64,000 bases of DNA from Cloeon dipterum (GCF_949628265.1 NC_088790.1:14450545-14514544); one strand, 5' to 3'; positions 50,731 to 60,620 are shown, counted from the first letter of the stretch. The notes: generated by a model not told the origin, from the sequence alone. Numbers and translations: made by a program.

Positions 50731-51125
50731 TTTTAAAACCGTTTTGTAGAACATAAATTAAGCTAAAAACGTTGAAATTTGGAATGGCGTTTTTCCTCAT
50801 TTTTTTAAATTAAAAATGAAAAATTCGAAAACCCTTGTTTGTCGAGGTAGGTAAAAACGGTGATTGACCAAAAAATGTCGACTTCAAATCATCCGAATTT
50901 CAAAAACCACATACCGTTAGACTCCTCTCGACATCCCTAAGTGCACTAAAGGGGTATAATTCGATTTTATATTTTGTTTTATAATTGCGACAAGATTTTT
51001 AGTGCAGAATTCGAGATTTGGTGCTCGTCAAGCATTTTATTGCACCCGTCTCGATAAAAAAACTTTGTGCACCCGACCCGTATCTGGGATTGTGGTGGTC
51101 CTATTTACAAAAAAAATACGTACCA

Positions 51126-51380
51126 TAAACAATTTCAATATATTCATTTTCAAATTTGAGTTTAAAATCTAAAAAATAATTTTTGTGACCTTGACCTTTG
51201 ACCTACCACTTTGAGGTCAAGATAAAAGTTGTTTGTCTTGTTAAGACGAGTTTACGGGGTTTTAATTTTTGTTCTAGGACTACCCTGAGCAAAGTTATGA
51301 AGTACTCAAAATTCACAGATTTTGATCTTTGAACGCACGCCAAACCCTCAAAAATTGGAAAGTCGGGGTTTTCTCAACTG
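51126..51380. repeat. Right arm of internal long inverted repeat
   Basis: Inverted partner of 50,474-50,730. Read on the minus strand, differences from the left arm are mostly single-base substitutions, so the pair diverged after formation. Confidence 0.8.
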
Positions 51381-51481
51381 ATTTTTAGTTCAATTAGGGC
51401 AAATTTAAAGTAAAAAAATTCATCAAAATCCATCGACCCCTGGACAACAATTTGATGAGTTCAGAGATTTGGCTCAATTCA

Positions 51482-51904
51482 CCAGTTGCATAAACCCTAA
51501 GTGTTTGAAGCCACCAACAGATGGCGCCACCGTAGACTTTCGATTTTAAGGCACTTCCGCTGCGATTTCAGACTCAATCTAGCTACCGTGCATTCTACAA
51601 TTAATTTGCTAATTTTTGACGGGCTGAAAACCAAAATCGGTTCAGCCAATCGCCGTAGAATCGTGAAAAACTATTTTTTGAAATAAAAAAATATTTTCCA
51701 ACGTTTCTACGGCGAATGGCTGAATCGATTTTGGTTTTCAGCACGTCGAAAAAAAGCAAATAATTTAAAAAAGCAAAATAGCTAGATTGAGTCTGAAATC
51801 GCATCGGAAATGCCTTAAAACCGCTTAAAACAAAATTTTTAAAAAAAAGTCTGTGGTTGCGCCATCTGTTGGTGGCTTCAATAACTAAAGGTTTATGCAA
51901 CTGG
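51482..51904. mobile_element. 423-bp near-complete palindrome (foldback element), nested
   Basis: The ends are CCAGTTGCATAAACC and its reverse complement. The two halves are complementary almost to the centre near 51,690, with about 200-bp arms sharing GCCACCAACAGATGGCGC, GCGATTTCAGACTCAATC, GCTGAAAACCAAAATCG and CGCCGTAGAA. TCAATT flanks both sides (51,474-51,479; 51,905-51,910), a possible short duplication. It sits inside the larger transposon and probably inserted into it. Confidence 0.75.
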
Positions 51905-51969
51905 TCAATTACATAAAAGTTGCGGGTTTGCCGAGTCAACCCGCACCCGCACCAAACCGCACAACACCA

Positions 51970-52075
51970 ACCCGCACCCGCAATCCGCCATATTGGATTT
52001 GCAAAATCTGGACCCGCACCCGCGGGTTTGGTGCGGGTTTGCGGGTTCAACCCTCAAACCCGCGACCCGCGCAAA
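51970..52075 (+). repeat. Right ACCCGC-rich subterminal block of the transposon
   Basis: Direct copy of 50,366-50,473 ending 6 bp inside the right terminus. The near identity suggests recent homogenisation or purifying constraint compared with the diverged foldback arms. Confidence 0.8.
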
Positions 52076-52088
52076 GCACTAAACTGCA

Positions 52089-53205
52089 CTGCTCTTTATC
52101 TCTAATCGACGCGTACACTTTTAATGTAACATGCACCAACGGGTCCGACGACGCGTAACGTGCTTTCGCGCTCCCACTCTCATCATCCCTGGGCAGCTGA
52201 CTTTTAATTTTCTCGATTATTACAATAAATTCAAAGGTATGGTATCAAACAATTCTCTTAAGACTTGTCAGCCCCTGAACAACGGAAAGAAATATGGCTT
52301 AAAGAATGACCTCCAAATCAGGATTGAATTCCAAAGAGAATTATAATTATTTTTAATATCTGAAAATGGAAAAACTGGAAAAATCTTTTGGTATTTTGAA
52401 AATCCTGTCCGGTCCTGTTCCGGTAAAAATATTTCCGGTTCCGTGTGAAACACCGGAAAAGGACCGGATTCCGGTTTCCAGTTTCGGTCCTGTCTTGGGA
52501 TACGCGATATTGTACACCATAGGGGTGTCTAATAAAACTCATATTTAAATCTAAAATGAATATTATCTTTGTGAATATTAGCAAGTAATGAAACCATTTT
52601 AATTTCTCAATGCCATGAGGTTTATATTAGAAATAGCAAACGGCCGGCCAACATGCATGCGTCCCTACTGGCCACTAATATTTCATTCGTTAAAATTTCG
52701 TGTAAAACTTTTGTTTAAAATTGGATGGATGAAATGTACTCTAGGCAGCAATTGTACCCGCTTTTCTACCCATATATCGTGCAAAAATTGGACCAATTGA
52801 AGCCAGAAAACATGCAAGTGAAGTGTTTACCTTCATAAAATTTTTAGAAACAATATTTTGACAGTTTTGCAGAATCTTAACCAAGATTTCTCAATTAAGC
52901 TATTGGCCAGCAGATTGATTTACGTTTCGTACACACGGTTCTTTCAATTTCATGTTTCAGAGGTTTTCTGCTTTTGTAAAATCTTGTGGTGTATCATAAA
53001 TTGCATCGTAGCAATAACCATCCTATGCTGCACTTAGACTGTGCATTTTTTCGAGTAGTTTTCTCTGAATCATGCGATCTTTTTGCTTTCGCAGAGTTAT
53101 ATAAAAGTTTGCGTTTAACTTTTTCAATGTTAGGGGTAGGTTAAAAAAAGACAACAATATTTATCTGTGAAGCCCATTGCTATATTGGGCTAAGGTTCAA
53201 GCATT
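52089..53205. other. 3' flank of OBP gene A
   Basis: Non-coding. 52,380-52,510 is dense in CCGGT/ACCGG strings and is absent from the matching part of unit C. From about 52,600 to 53,200 the sequence is alignable with units B and C, which identifies it as part of the duplicated segment. Confidence 0.6.
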
Positions 53206-53210
53206 TTTGC

Positions 53211-53216
53211 TTTATT
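53211..53216 (-). terminator. Poly(A) signal of OBP gene A
   Basis: AATAAA on the minus strand, 15 bp past the stop codon at 53,232. Confidence 0.7.
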
Positions 53217-53231
53217 CAGATTCTAATTTCC

Positions 53232-55460
53232 TCAATTTTGCTTTCTTCCTCTCTTCACTTTCAGTTTATCACCGTTGCGTCTCCCCTTTGCACCTTTCTG
53301 GAGCTTGCCATTCTTTCCCTTAGGCAACTGGATGATGAAGTTCGGGTCGCAATTTTGCAGTTTTGTCTTCCTCTCTTCGCAAGACGGCAGTTGAGGCCCT
53401 GGGTTTGGCTGGCCTGATGGAGTAGTAGTTACCTGCTCGCCTGTTGGCGCATTCTATCCGAAAATAATGGTTAACGTGAAAATATTTCATACATCTAGAT
53501 TCTAATACTAGGACAAACTGCCTCTGGATGCAAGTGATGAAACGCATGGGTTTGTCACTGCACTTCTGAGTGTTGTTTGCGCTCGAGTTGGCGTAAATAG
53601 GTGGTTGATTCGTTACACCTATAGATCGAGAAAATTTATTATTAAACGTGTTATTTATACAAAGCATATATGATGATTTAATAGCGAAATAATAAAACAA
53701 GGTGTCCTTACTGTCCATGCAAGCGGTGATGGCGTCCTCTGCAATTTTAGCCCATTCAGGTGAGTTGGCTGTCTGCTGGGCATAGCTCGCTTTGATGGCA
53801 TCTATATTGATGTTTCCGTTCGTGTCGAGCTGTAAATGCGATATTTAGCGTGCCACCTAGAATTCATTTCGCTCAGGCTTACGTGATTGGTAATATTGAG
53901 AGCGCACTCAGCAACGCACTATTTATTTGTTAGAAAATGGTTAAGCTTACTCGCAACTATCCCTGAAAATGAGTTTTACCAATGGATCGCATCCTTTACC
54001 GCGATCTTTACCTAATTACAATAAAGAAATAAATACTGCGAATTTATATTTGTCATCATTTTTCAGTTATAAATTAATACGCCATCCTAAGATAGGCTTT
54101 TTAAACATGTTGCATTTCCCAACCAGCTTATTTAGTTTCAAGTTTTGTTCGTCTAACGAAAGGTGACCCTACCTTCCTCGCTGCTTCCAGGACCACCTTT
54201 GCTACCAGCATCTCTGGCTTTGCGACGTCTGTCCTTTTTAGGCCCATGTTTTCCATGACCTCCACACTTGCCGAACACCTCTTTCGAGAAAACGACCGGG
54301 ACGTTAACGCAGTCCTTTGCATTCTACAAAGTTGAGGTAGGGACATTTCATGATTTGTCTGCAAGTAACTGCAGGGATTCTCACGATCAGGAACATGGGG
54401 TTGCAGGCACGGGGTTCAGCATCGAAAGCTTTCATCATGGCTTCCATCTTTTGTTTGCCTTCAGGTCCTCCTTCAGGTGGGCCTCCTCCTCTCTTTCCAT
54501 CTCCGGGATCTTTTCTCTTGGGCTCCGCCTATACCGGTTAAATTAATTTAATCGGTTATTTTTGTAAGAAAATCTCTCAATGGTAGTGTAATATTGTTTT
54601 AATGATGTACTGCGAGAACAGCTATTTTATATCTTTCCACTATGAATTATTTCGAATGAATTAATGGTATAGAGGATAACTATAAAAATATCAATAAATC
54701 ATTTAGAGCATTTTATTCAAACTCTTTGACCTAAAAGTATCCCCCACTGCCTCTTATAGTATAGAAGTTATTTGGCCGCACCTTACCATTACTGATTTTG
54801 AAACATTAGTGCGAGTCAAAACACGATATTTAAAGAATGTGCTATTGGGATCTCTAAATACAATAGTTCGCGATATGTACAGTATATGAACTAGTGGCCA
54901 AAGACTCAAATTCAAAATTTATCAAGTTTAAAAGTGAATTTTGATATTCCTGAGACTGATACTCATATGAAGTATTGTAACACAAAGATTTAATTTTTTT
55001 AATTTTAAGTTCGTTCTACACTCTGATGTACAAATTGAATGTGAAATTTGAGTATGGCCAGTCTGGCAAACAATAATTCTTGAAATGAAGAGATAGTAAA
55101 AAATCTTAAGTTTGGATGAAAATCATGTCCTCAATAGTAAGTAAAAAAATATTTAATGGAAGCACTGCAAGTTAATTTGCAATTTTAAACTAATCATCTA
55201 ATTTGATAGGCTCTATTTCAACAATTGGTAAAGAGTTGAAATATATAAAATACTACTCTTTCGTCATAGCTAGGCTACTCCCAGCAACTCAAATTTTCCA
55301 TTTTGGGTTGTCAATCATATTTTCTTATTTGAAAAAACTCCTTAAAAAAAAACAATACGTTTGTTGCAAAACTCTGATTTTTAAAGAGATGGCACACGAA
55401 ATGACTCACCTGAACGGCGACCGCCACAATCAGACAGAAAATCACTGCAAACTTCAGCAT
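53232..55460 (-). CDS. OBP gene A: Plus-C-like odorant-binding protein, eight exons
   Basis: A secreted 287-aa member of the insect odorant-binding (PBP/GOBP) superfamily. Exons on the minus strand: 55,410-55,460, 54,385-54,528, 54,173-54,323, 53,980-54,011, 53,883-53,918, 53,712-53,829, 53,509-53,618, 53,232-53,453; all introns are GT-AG. Residues 1-17 (MLKFAVIFCLIVAVAVQ) form the signal-peptide core, cleaved near A18. Cysteines lie at 59, 70, 85, 123, 127, 131, 175, 197, 207, 239 and 249. C85-x41-C127-x3-C131-x43-C175-x21-C197-x9-C207 fits Plus-C spacing, but the C6 position is Ala216 before Pro217. Segments 18-45, 86-122 and 264-287 are basic and rich in Gly, Lys and Arg, unlike typical acidic OBPs. 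NIT and NSS sites could be glycosylated. Eleven cysteines leave one unpaired; C123 is absent from gene B. The ligand is unknown, and a role outside olfaction is possible. Confidence 0.85.
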
Positions 55461-55476
55461 GATGGTCTCGTTTGAG

Positions 55477-55507
55477 TGAAGTTGTGCCTCAGTCGGCGCC
55501 TTTTATA
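55477..55507 (-). promoter_or_regulatory. Core promoter of OBP gene A
   Basis: On the minus strand TATAAAAG (T at 55,507) is followed by TTCACTC, an initiator-like site whose A at 55,477 is 30 bp downstream of the TATA start. This predicts a leader of about 16 nt before the ATG at 55,460. Confidence 0.65.
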
Positions 55508-55700
55508 TTCTTGCCATCCAGTGACGCAGGGCCACCTGACCGGAGTTTTCCAAGGATTCTTCATATCCTGTTTTAAATATGCGGAAATTTCTAGATTCAG
55601 GGAGACCCGAAGGTTCGTTTACCGGAAACGGGGACATCACGTGCATAGCTGCTGCAACGCTGGCACTTTTCTCGTTCGAAGTGAAATGAATGATGATATC

Positions 55701-56424
55701 GTCGTGACACTACTCGGCCTGAACTTCCCAAACGCGCGCCTGCAGACCCAAGGCGCGGCTCGCGGCTGCTACCCAAGAACAACCGATTTATGTATAAAAT
55801 TGGTTTTTCTTTAATTTGCCTTAAACGTCAAGCGAGCTATGCTTTACTTAAAGTAGCTCTGGCGTCTTCCACGCCCCAAACTGTATTTTTCCAATCACTG
55901 ACTGGCACGTTGCACCACATATGTGGTATCCCATCCACCTCCAGAGCCTTTGAGGCGGCTTTCGCCGGCTCGGACCATCAGACGGTTTCCGGACCTCTCT
56001 GCCGAGCATCATCACTGCTGCGCCACTGCCTACAGTTGCTCCTCTTTTGCCTTGCCTGTCACGGTAAAAATTAACCTTTTATTTTCACGGTCTTGTGTAC
56101 GGTTTACATTGCTCTGGCTCGTTTTGCAGGCCTAAATTCGCGTACAAAAAGTAGATCTTTCATTCGCAAAAGCAATCAGACAGGTAAAATCGCACAAAGT
56201 GTTTGAAATGTCAAATTATCGCAAAATTGCTTTTCACAGCGAGTTAATCGTACTCAATTCGCAATATTCTGTTTGCAATGTTCATTTCGTACGTCAGATC
56301 TCTCATAACGAAAATTCGCGACTCTAACTGTAGAACCGCTCGCGCAGCCTTAAGAAATTTCGCAAGAGGTGCTTTTTTATCCTAGCGAGCACGCAGACAC
56401 GATACGAAGAATTGTAAAGTAGCC
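55701..56424. mobile_element. 724-bp insertion with 9-bp target-site duplication
   Basis: GATGATATC occurs at 55,692-55,700 and again at 56,425-56,433. Sequence outside these two copies aligns continuously with unit B (near 60,800-60,830), where the segment is absent. The insert is GC-richer than its surroundings and lacks clear terminal inverted repeats or a poly-A tail. Minus-strand frames in 55,850-56,060 look partly coding (a segment with WCNVPVSDWKNTVWGVE) but cannot be assigned. A 9-bp duplication fits Mutator-like elements among others. Confidence 0.6.
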
Positions 56425-56529
56425 GATGATATCCATTTCTACGGAACTGAAGCAACAAAACAGCTCTGCTTATATTGTTAGTGAAAATGATTGGTAGAGC
56501 GCCAGAGAACTGATTGTGAAAGAAGTTCT

Positions 56530-57880
56530 CCTCCAATTTAGAGGTCGATTGGACGTGATTTTTTGGTGTTGAAATTTTTAGGTGACAATTATATATTTGA
56601 TAAAAGTACTTGTCAAAAGAAGGTGAAATTCCAAATTTGAAGCTCAGGAATTGGGGCGTTCCCAATTTTTTTGGTATCTCAAAAATCCCCGAAAAACGAA
56701 TTCTGTTAATGAATTCTAAACTGTAACTCTCAACTGCGTTGAGGTATCACCTTGAAATTTTCATTGCTCAACCTAATCTTCAATCCTGAAAAACTATTCA
56801 ATTTAAAAAAATTCGCAGGTTGAAGGTCTAGGTCACCTTTTGCGACTTTTTTTTCGAAAATTCCAAATTAAAGGATGATAGCCCTTTTGATTTTTTTGGG
56901 TTTTACGGCTGAAATGTAGCCAGTCAAATTCTTCAAAAGCACACCAAGTTGATCGTGATATTGCGATCGTGGTGCGATCGTGATATTTTTGCTGAAATTC
57001 GAATCTGAAGTTAATAAACCGGCTAGAGAAGTCTTTCTGCAGCAAGTTTGTCTCTCGTTCGTTAAAAATATTTTTTCCGCATTTCTTTTGCTTAGCAACA
57101 CCAAGAGAGCCTAGGTAAACCCATGTTATCTGTTCGCAGTGTTATTGGGACCCAGGTTCCAGTATTAATATGCTAGCACAGTGCGCGCCATTCCCGGTCC
57201 TCGGACAGAGAAAAAAGTATGCCACACATTCGTTGTTTCCTGTTTCACCAGACCTTAAGCAGAAGCTTCTACATATATTCGTTCATTACAATCAGAACGG
57301 CCCTTTAGTAAAAAATAAAACATAAGTAGAGTTAATTCACTTAATAGAGTTTTAACCAATTTATAATTATTTTTTGAACAGTACAATTAATAGCTTCATA
57401 GTAAAGCTGTCCTTGAATTTATTGGAAAATTCTCTCACACACGAATTATTGAACGGGAATTTTCGTTAATTTTTGTAATTTTAGAAGAGGTTGAACAAAA
57501 ATTTTGCAATAATATGTCAACCGCATTGAAAGACTGTTCGGTGGAAAAGTTTTCCTCCCCATGCAAGGCGTATGTAACAGAAAAATTTCAAGTGTGATTT
57601 TGTGCGATGAGCGTCTCTTTGCTGTTTGCATTTTACTGGTCTTGGCACATGTTGTTGTTTCTTAAGTGTCACCCTCTCTCTAATGATATTGATTTAGACT
57701 TTGACTGGTACATTTTTGTTATTTTGATTGATAGTGAGAGTAAACAAACATAAAAAAATACAAAAATTTCAATCCTTGATCATCACCATCGCTTGTTCAA
57801 GCTAAGCCTGGAAAATTTTTGTTTCATTGGATTGTAATTTTCATGGTGCCGGCCTTCATTTGGCTCTTCTTTCGACAGTT
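56530..57880. other. Spacer between OBP units A and B
   Basis: AT-rich, no gene. It holds a GGTCTAGGTCACC-containing segment (56,700-56,840) reminiscent of the 41-42 kb repeat, a cluster of GATCGTG strings at 56,950-56,985, and a fragment of repeat family 1 at 57,121-57,155. Confidence 0.5.
57121..57155 (+). repeat. Dispersed repeat family 1, short fragment
   Basis: CATGTTATCTGTTCGCAGTG followed by TTATTGGGACCCAG corresponds to positions around 19,880-19,912 of the full copy. Confidence 0.55.
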
Positions 57881-58528
57881 GCTTTTTTTCTTCATTCGAG
57901 CCTTATTCTTCATGAATATAAGCAAGTGAGAAAGTTACTCAATGCAATGGGGTAACGAACGGCCAGTCATCATGCATGCGTCACTGCTGACCACTAATAT
58001 TTCGTTCGCAATATTGTGGAGTGAAATTTCAAACATAATTTGTGTAAAATTGGATGGATGGAAGGGCCTCTGGGCACCAATGAATTTTTCTCGCTTTTCT
58101 ATCTAGATATTATGCAGCAGAAATTGGACCAAGGATTCAGAAAACATGCAAAGTGAAGTGTTTCACTCCATACAAATATTTGAAGAATAATTTTAACAGT
58201 TTTGACGAGATTTCTCCTTTCAGCTTTTAGCCTGCATATTGATACACATTTTGTGCACAGGTTTCTTTAAATATCAAAGGTTTCAGAAGATTTCTGCTTT
58301 TGTCAAATCTTGTGTTGTATAATGAAGTTAATAGCCATCCTATGCTGCAATTAATAGTTAAACTGTGAATTTTTTAAAGTACAGTTTTCTCCGAATCATA
58401 CGATCTTTTTGGTCTCGCAGAATTATTTGAACGTAAAATTTGCGATGTAAAGGATAGGTTGAATAAAGACTACGATGTATAACTGTGAAACCCATTGACA
58501 TATTGGGCTAAGGTTCAAGCATTTTTGC

Positions 58529-58534
58529 TTTATT
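58529..58534 (-). terminator. Poly(A) signal of OBP gene B
   Basis: AATAAA on the minus strand, six bp past the TAG stop at 58,541; conserved in position with gene A. Confidence 0.7.
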
Positions 58535-58540
58535 CGAATT

Positions 58541-60573
58541 CTAATTTCTTTGGTTGCGTTTTCCGTCCTTGACTTTCAGTTTCTTAGCACCGGCGCCTCT
58601 TCCCTTTGCACCTTTTCCACCTTGCTCCAGCTTGCCATTCTTTCCCTTAGGCAACTGGATGATGAAGTTCGGGTCGCAATTTTGCAGTTTTGTCTTCCTC
58701 TCTTCGCAGGTCGGCAGTGGTGGTCCTAGTTTTGGCTGGCTTGATGGAGTAGTAGCTACCTGCTCGCCTGGTGGAGCATTCTAACCGGTAAAAGTGGTTA
58801 ACGTGAAATTATTTCACTCATGTAGATTCTAATACCAGGACAAACTGCCTCTGGATGCAAGTGATGAAACGAATGGGCTTGTCACTGCACTTCTGAGTGT
58901 TGTTTGCGCTCGAGTTGGCGTAAATAGGTGGTTGATTCGTTACATCTATAGATCGAGAAAATTTATTATTAAACTTGTTATTTATGCAAAGCATATATAA
59001 AGATTTAATGCTGAATTGCCTGATTAAAAATTTTTTCTTCTAGTAAAAAAATGTTAAATTTCTTTAACAGAATTATTTTGTAAATTCATAGCGAAATAAT
59101 AAAGCAAGGTGTCCTTACTGTCCATGCAAGCGGTGATGGCGTCCTGTGCAATTTTGGCCCACTCAGTCGAGTTGGCTGTCTGTTGAGCATAGCTCGCTTT
59201 GATGGCATCGAGATTGATGATTCCGTTCGCGTCGAGCTGCAATTGCAATGTTTAGCGTTCCACCTATAAGTAATTTTGCTCAAACTTACGTGATTGGTTA
59301 TGTTGAGGACGCACTGAGCAACGCACTATTCATTTGTCAGAAAATTGGTAAAAATTACTCGCAACAATCCCTGACAATGAGTTTACCAATGGACTGATTT
59401 CTTGGCCGCGATTCTTACCTAAATACAAAAAAGAAATAAATATTGCGAATTTATATTTGCCATTATTTCTCAATTATTAAATAATATGTCATAATAAGAA
59501 CAACTTTTTAAGCGTGTTGGACTTCCCAAACAGTTAATTTACAAGTTTCAAGTATTGTTCGTCTAACGAAAGATGACCCTACCTTCCTCGCTGCCACCAG
59601 GACCACCTCTGCTACCTGCATCTCTGGCCCTGCGACGTCCTTCCTTTTTAGGCCCATGTTTTGGATGACCTCCACACTTGCCGAACAAGTCTTTCGAGAA
59701 GACGACCGGGACGTTGGCGCAGTCCTTTGCATTCTACAGAGTTGAGGAAGGGACATTTCATGAGTTGTCTGCAAGTAACTGCAGGGATTCTCACGATCAG
59801 GAACATAGGGTTACATGCACGGGGTTCAGCATCGAAAATTTTCATCAAGGCTTCCATCTTTGGTTTGCCTTCAGGTCCACCTTCAGATGGGCCTCCTCCT
59901 ATCTTTCCATTTCTTGGATCTTTTCTCTTGGGCTCCGCCTATACCGGTTAAAATGTTTTAATTACTAAATATTCAACAAAAAGCATTAGTGTAAAAAAAG
60001 CAGCAAAGAGTTGTATAAATTGATAAAAAAACCTTTTACGCGTAATGTGTTGCACGCCTTACAGGGTTTAAAAAAATATTCATTCACATTCTAGTACTTT
60101 CTCGAGTCTTGAATTTGAATTTTAATTTAGTCCTAAGTTTTGATGTAAAATATTTAATGTGAAATTTGAATGTAGCAAACAATAATTCTTGAAATGAAAC
60201 GACAGTCAAAAATATTCCTCAATTTGGATACATATTAAGCCCACAAAAGAGAGTAAAAAAATGAATTACCGCTGGCACTGAAAGTTAACTTGCAATTTTA
60301 AACTAAACATCTAAGTTGAGAGGCTATTTTAACATGGTAAAGATAATTTAAATATGCAAAATATTTATCTTTCGTCATAGCTAGGCTACTCGTAGCAATT
60401 CAAATTTTCCATTTTGGGTAGTCAATCATATTTTTATTTTATATAAAAGCACTCCGATAAAAAAATAGCACATCTGCTGCAAAATTCTGATGTCCGAAGC
60501 GACGGCCCACGAAAGGACTCACCTGAACGGCAACTGCCACAATCAGACAGAAAATCACTGCAAACTTCAGCAT
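58541..60573 (-). CDS. OBP gene B: Plus-C-like odorant-binding protein, eight exons
   Basis: A paralogue of gene A encoding 293 aa. Exons on the minus strand: 60,523-60,573, 59,795-59,938, 59,583-59,733, 59,387-59,418, 59,290-59,325, 59,119-59,236, 58,836-58,945, 58,541-58,780. Exon lengths and intron phases (0,0,1,0,0,1,0) equal those of gene A except for the last exon, which is 18 nt longer inside the basic tail. The signal peptide is identical to A. The CVAQCVLNITNH, KIAQDAITACMD and KCSDKP-x-RFITC segments carry the OBP cysteines. The C6 position is again Ala-Pro. It has ten cysteines: C123 of gene A is Ile here, so all could pair. The segment between C1 and C2 is again Gly/Lys/Arg-rich. 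Introns 2 and 4 are 61 bp, as in A; intron 6 is 80 bp longer and intron 1 about 300 bp shorter. Both genes look functional, with no frameshift or stop. Confidence 0.87.
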
Positions 60574-60589
60574 GATGCTCTCGTTTGAG

Positions 60590-60620
60590 TGAAGTTGTGC
60601 TTCGATCGGGGCATTTTATT
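60590..60620 (-). promoter_or_regulatory. Core promoter of OBP gene B
   Basis: The TTCACTC initiator (A at 60,590) and the leader are conserved with gene A. The box 30 bp upstream reads AATAAAAT instead of TATAAAAG, so TATA strength probably differs between the paralogues. Confidence 0.55.

Larger units (their letters stand above)
50235..52081. mobile_element. 1,847-bp non-autonomous DNA transposon with 17-bp TIRs (hAT-like ends)
   Basis: Terminal inverted repeats are a perfect 17 bp: TAGTGCTTTGCGCGGGT at 50,235-50,251, and its reverse complement at 52,065-52,081. AACTGCA flanks both ends directly (50,228-50,234; 52,082-52,088), a 7-bp target-site duplication. Both subterminal regions are dense in ACCCGC / GCGGGT hexamers, and an almost identical block of about 107 bp occurs in direct orientation near both ends (50,366-50,473; 51,970-52,075). 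The first five TIR bases fit the YARNG terminal pattern of hAT elements, whose transposases bind short subterminal repeats; hAT usually makes 8-bp duplications, so the superfamily is not settled. No transposase frame is present. The interior holds two large foldbacks. Confidence 0.85.
52130..56530 (-). repeat. Tandem duplication unit A (carries OBP gene A)
   Basis: Homology with unit C (62,780 onward) begins near a GACGACGCGTAACGTGCT block. Homology with unit B (from about 57,880) includes ACGGCC...CATGCATGCGTC at 52,642. The right-hand end matches unit B to about 56,530 (GTTAGTGAAAATGATTGG...GAGAGCGCCAG pattern). Unit A is lengthened by a 724-bp insertion upstream of its gene. Confidence 0.7.

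Noticed and set aside
50235..52081. Reading the 107-bp direct repeats as short LTRs (TRIM-like element)
   Set aside because: The repeats do not reach the ends of the element, do not start TG/end CA, and perfect inverted termini with a flanking duplication lie outside them.
53951..54011. Longer exon 4 ending at a GTAAGC donor in gene A
   Set aside because: It would put exon 5 in the wrong phase and lose the C-x3-C motif. The upstream GTAAAA/GTAAAC donor keeps phase in both genes.
54128..54364. Single-frame ORF across OBP exon 3, and the same at 59,508-59,774
   Set aside because: These read the exon in a frame where A/B differences are not protein-like and miss the cysteines. The spliced frame with a 61-bp intron explains both copies.
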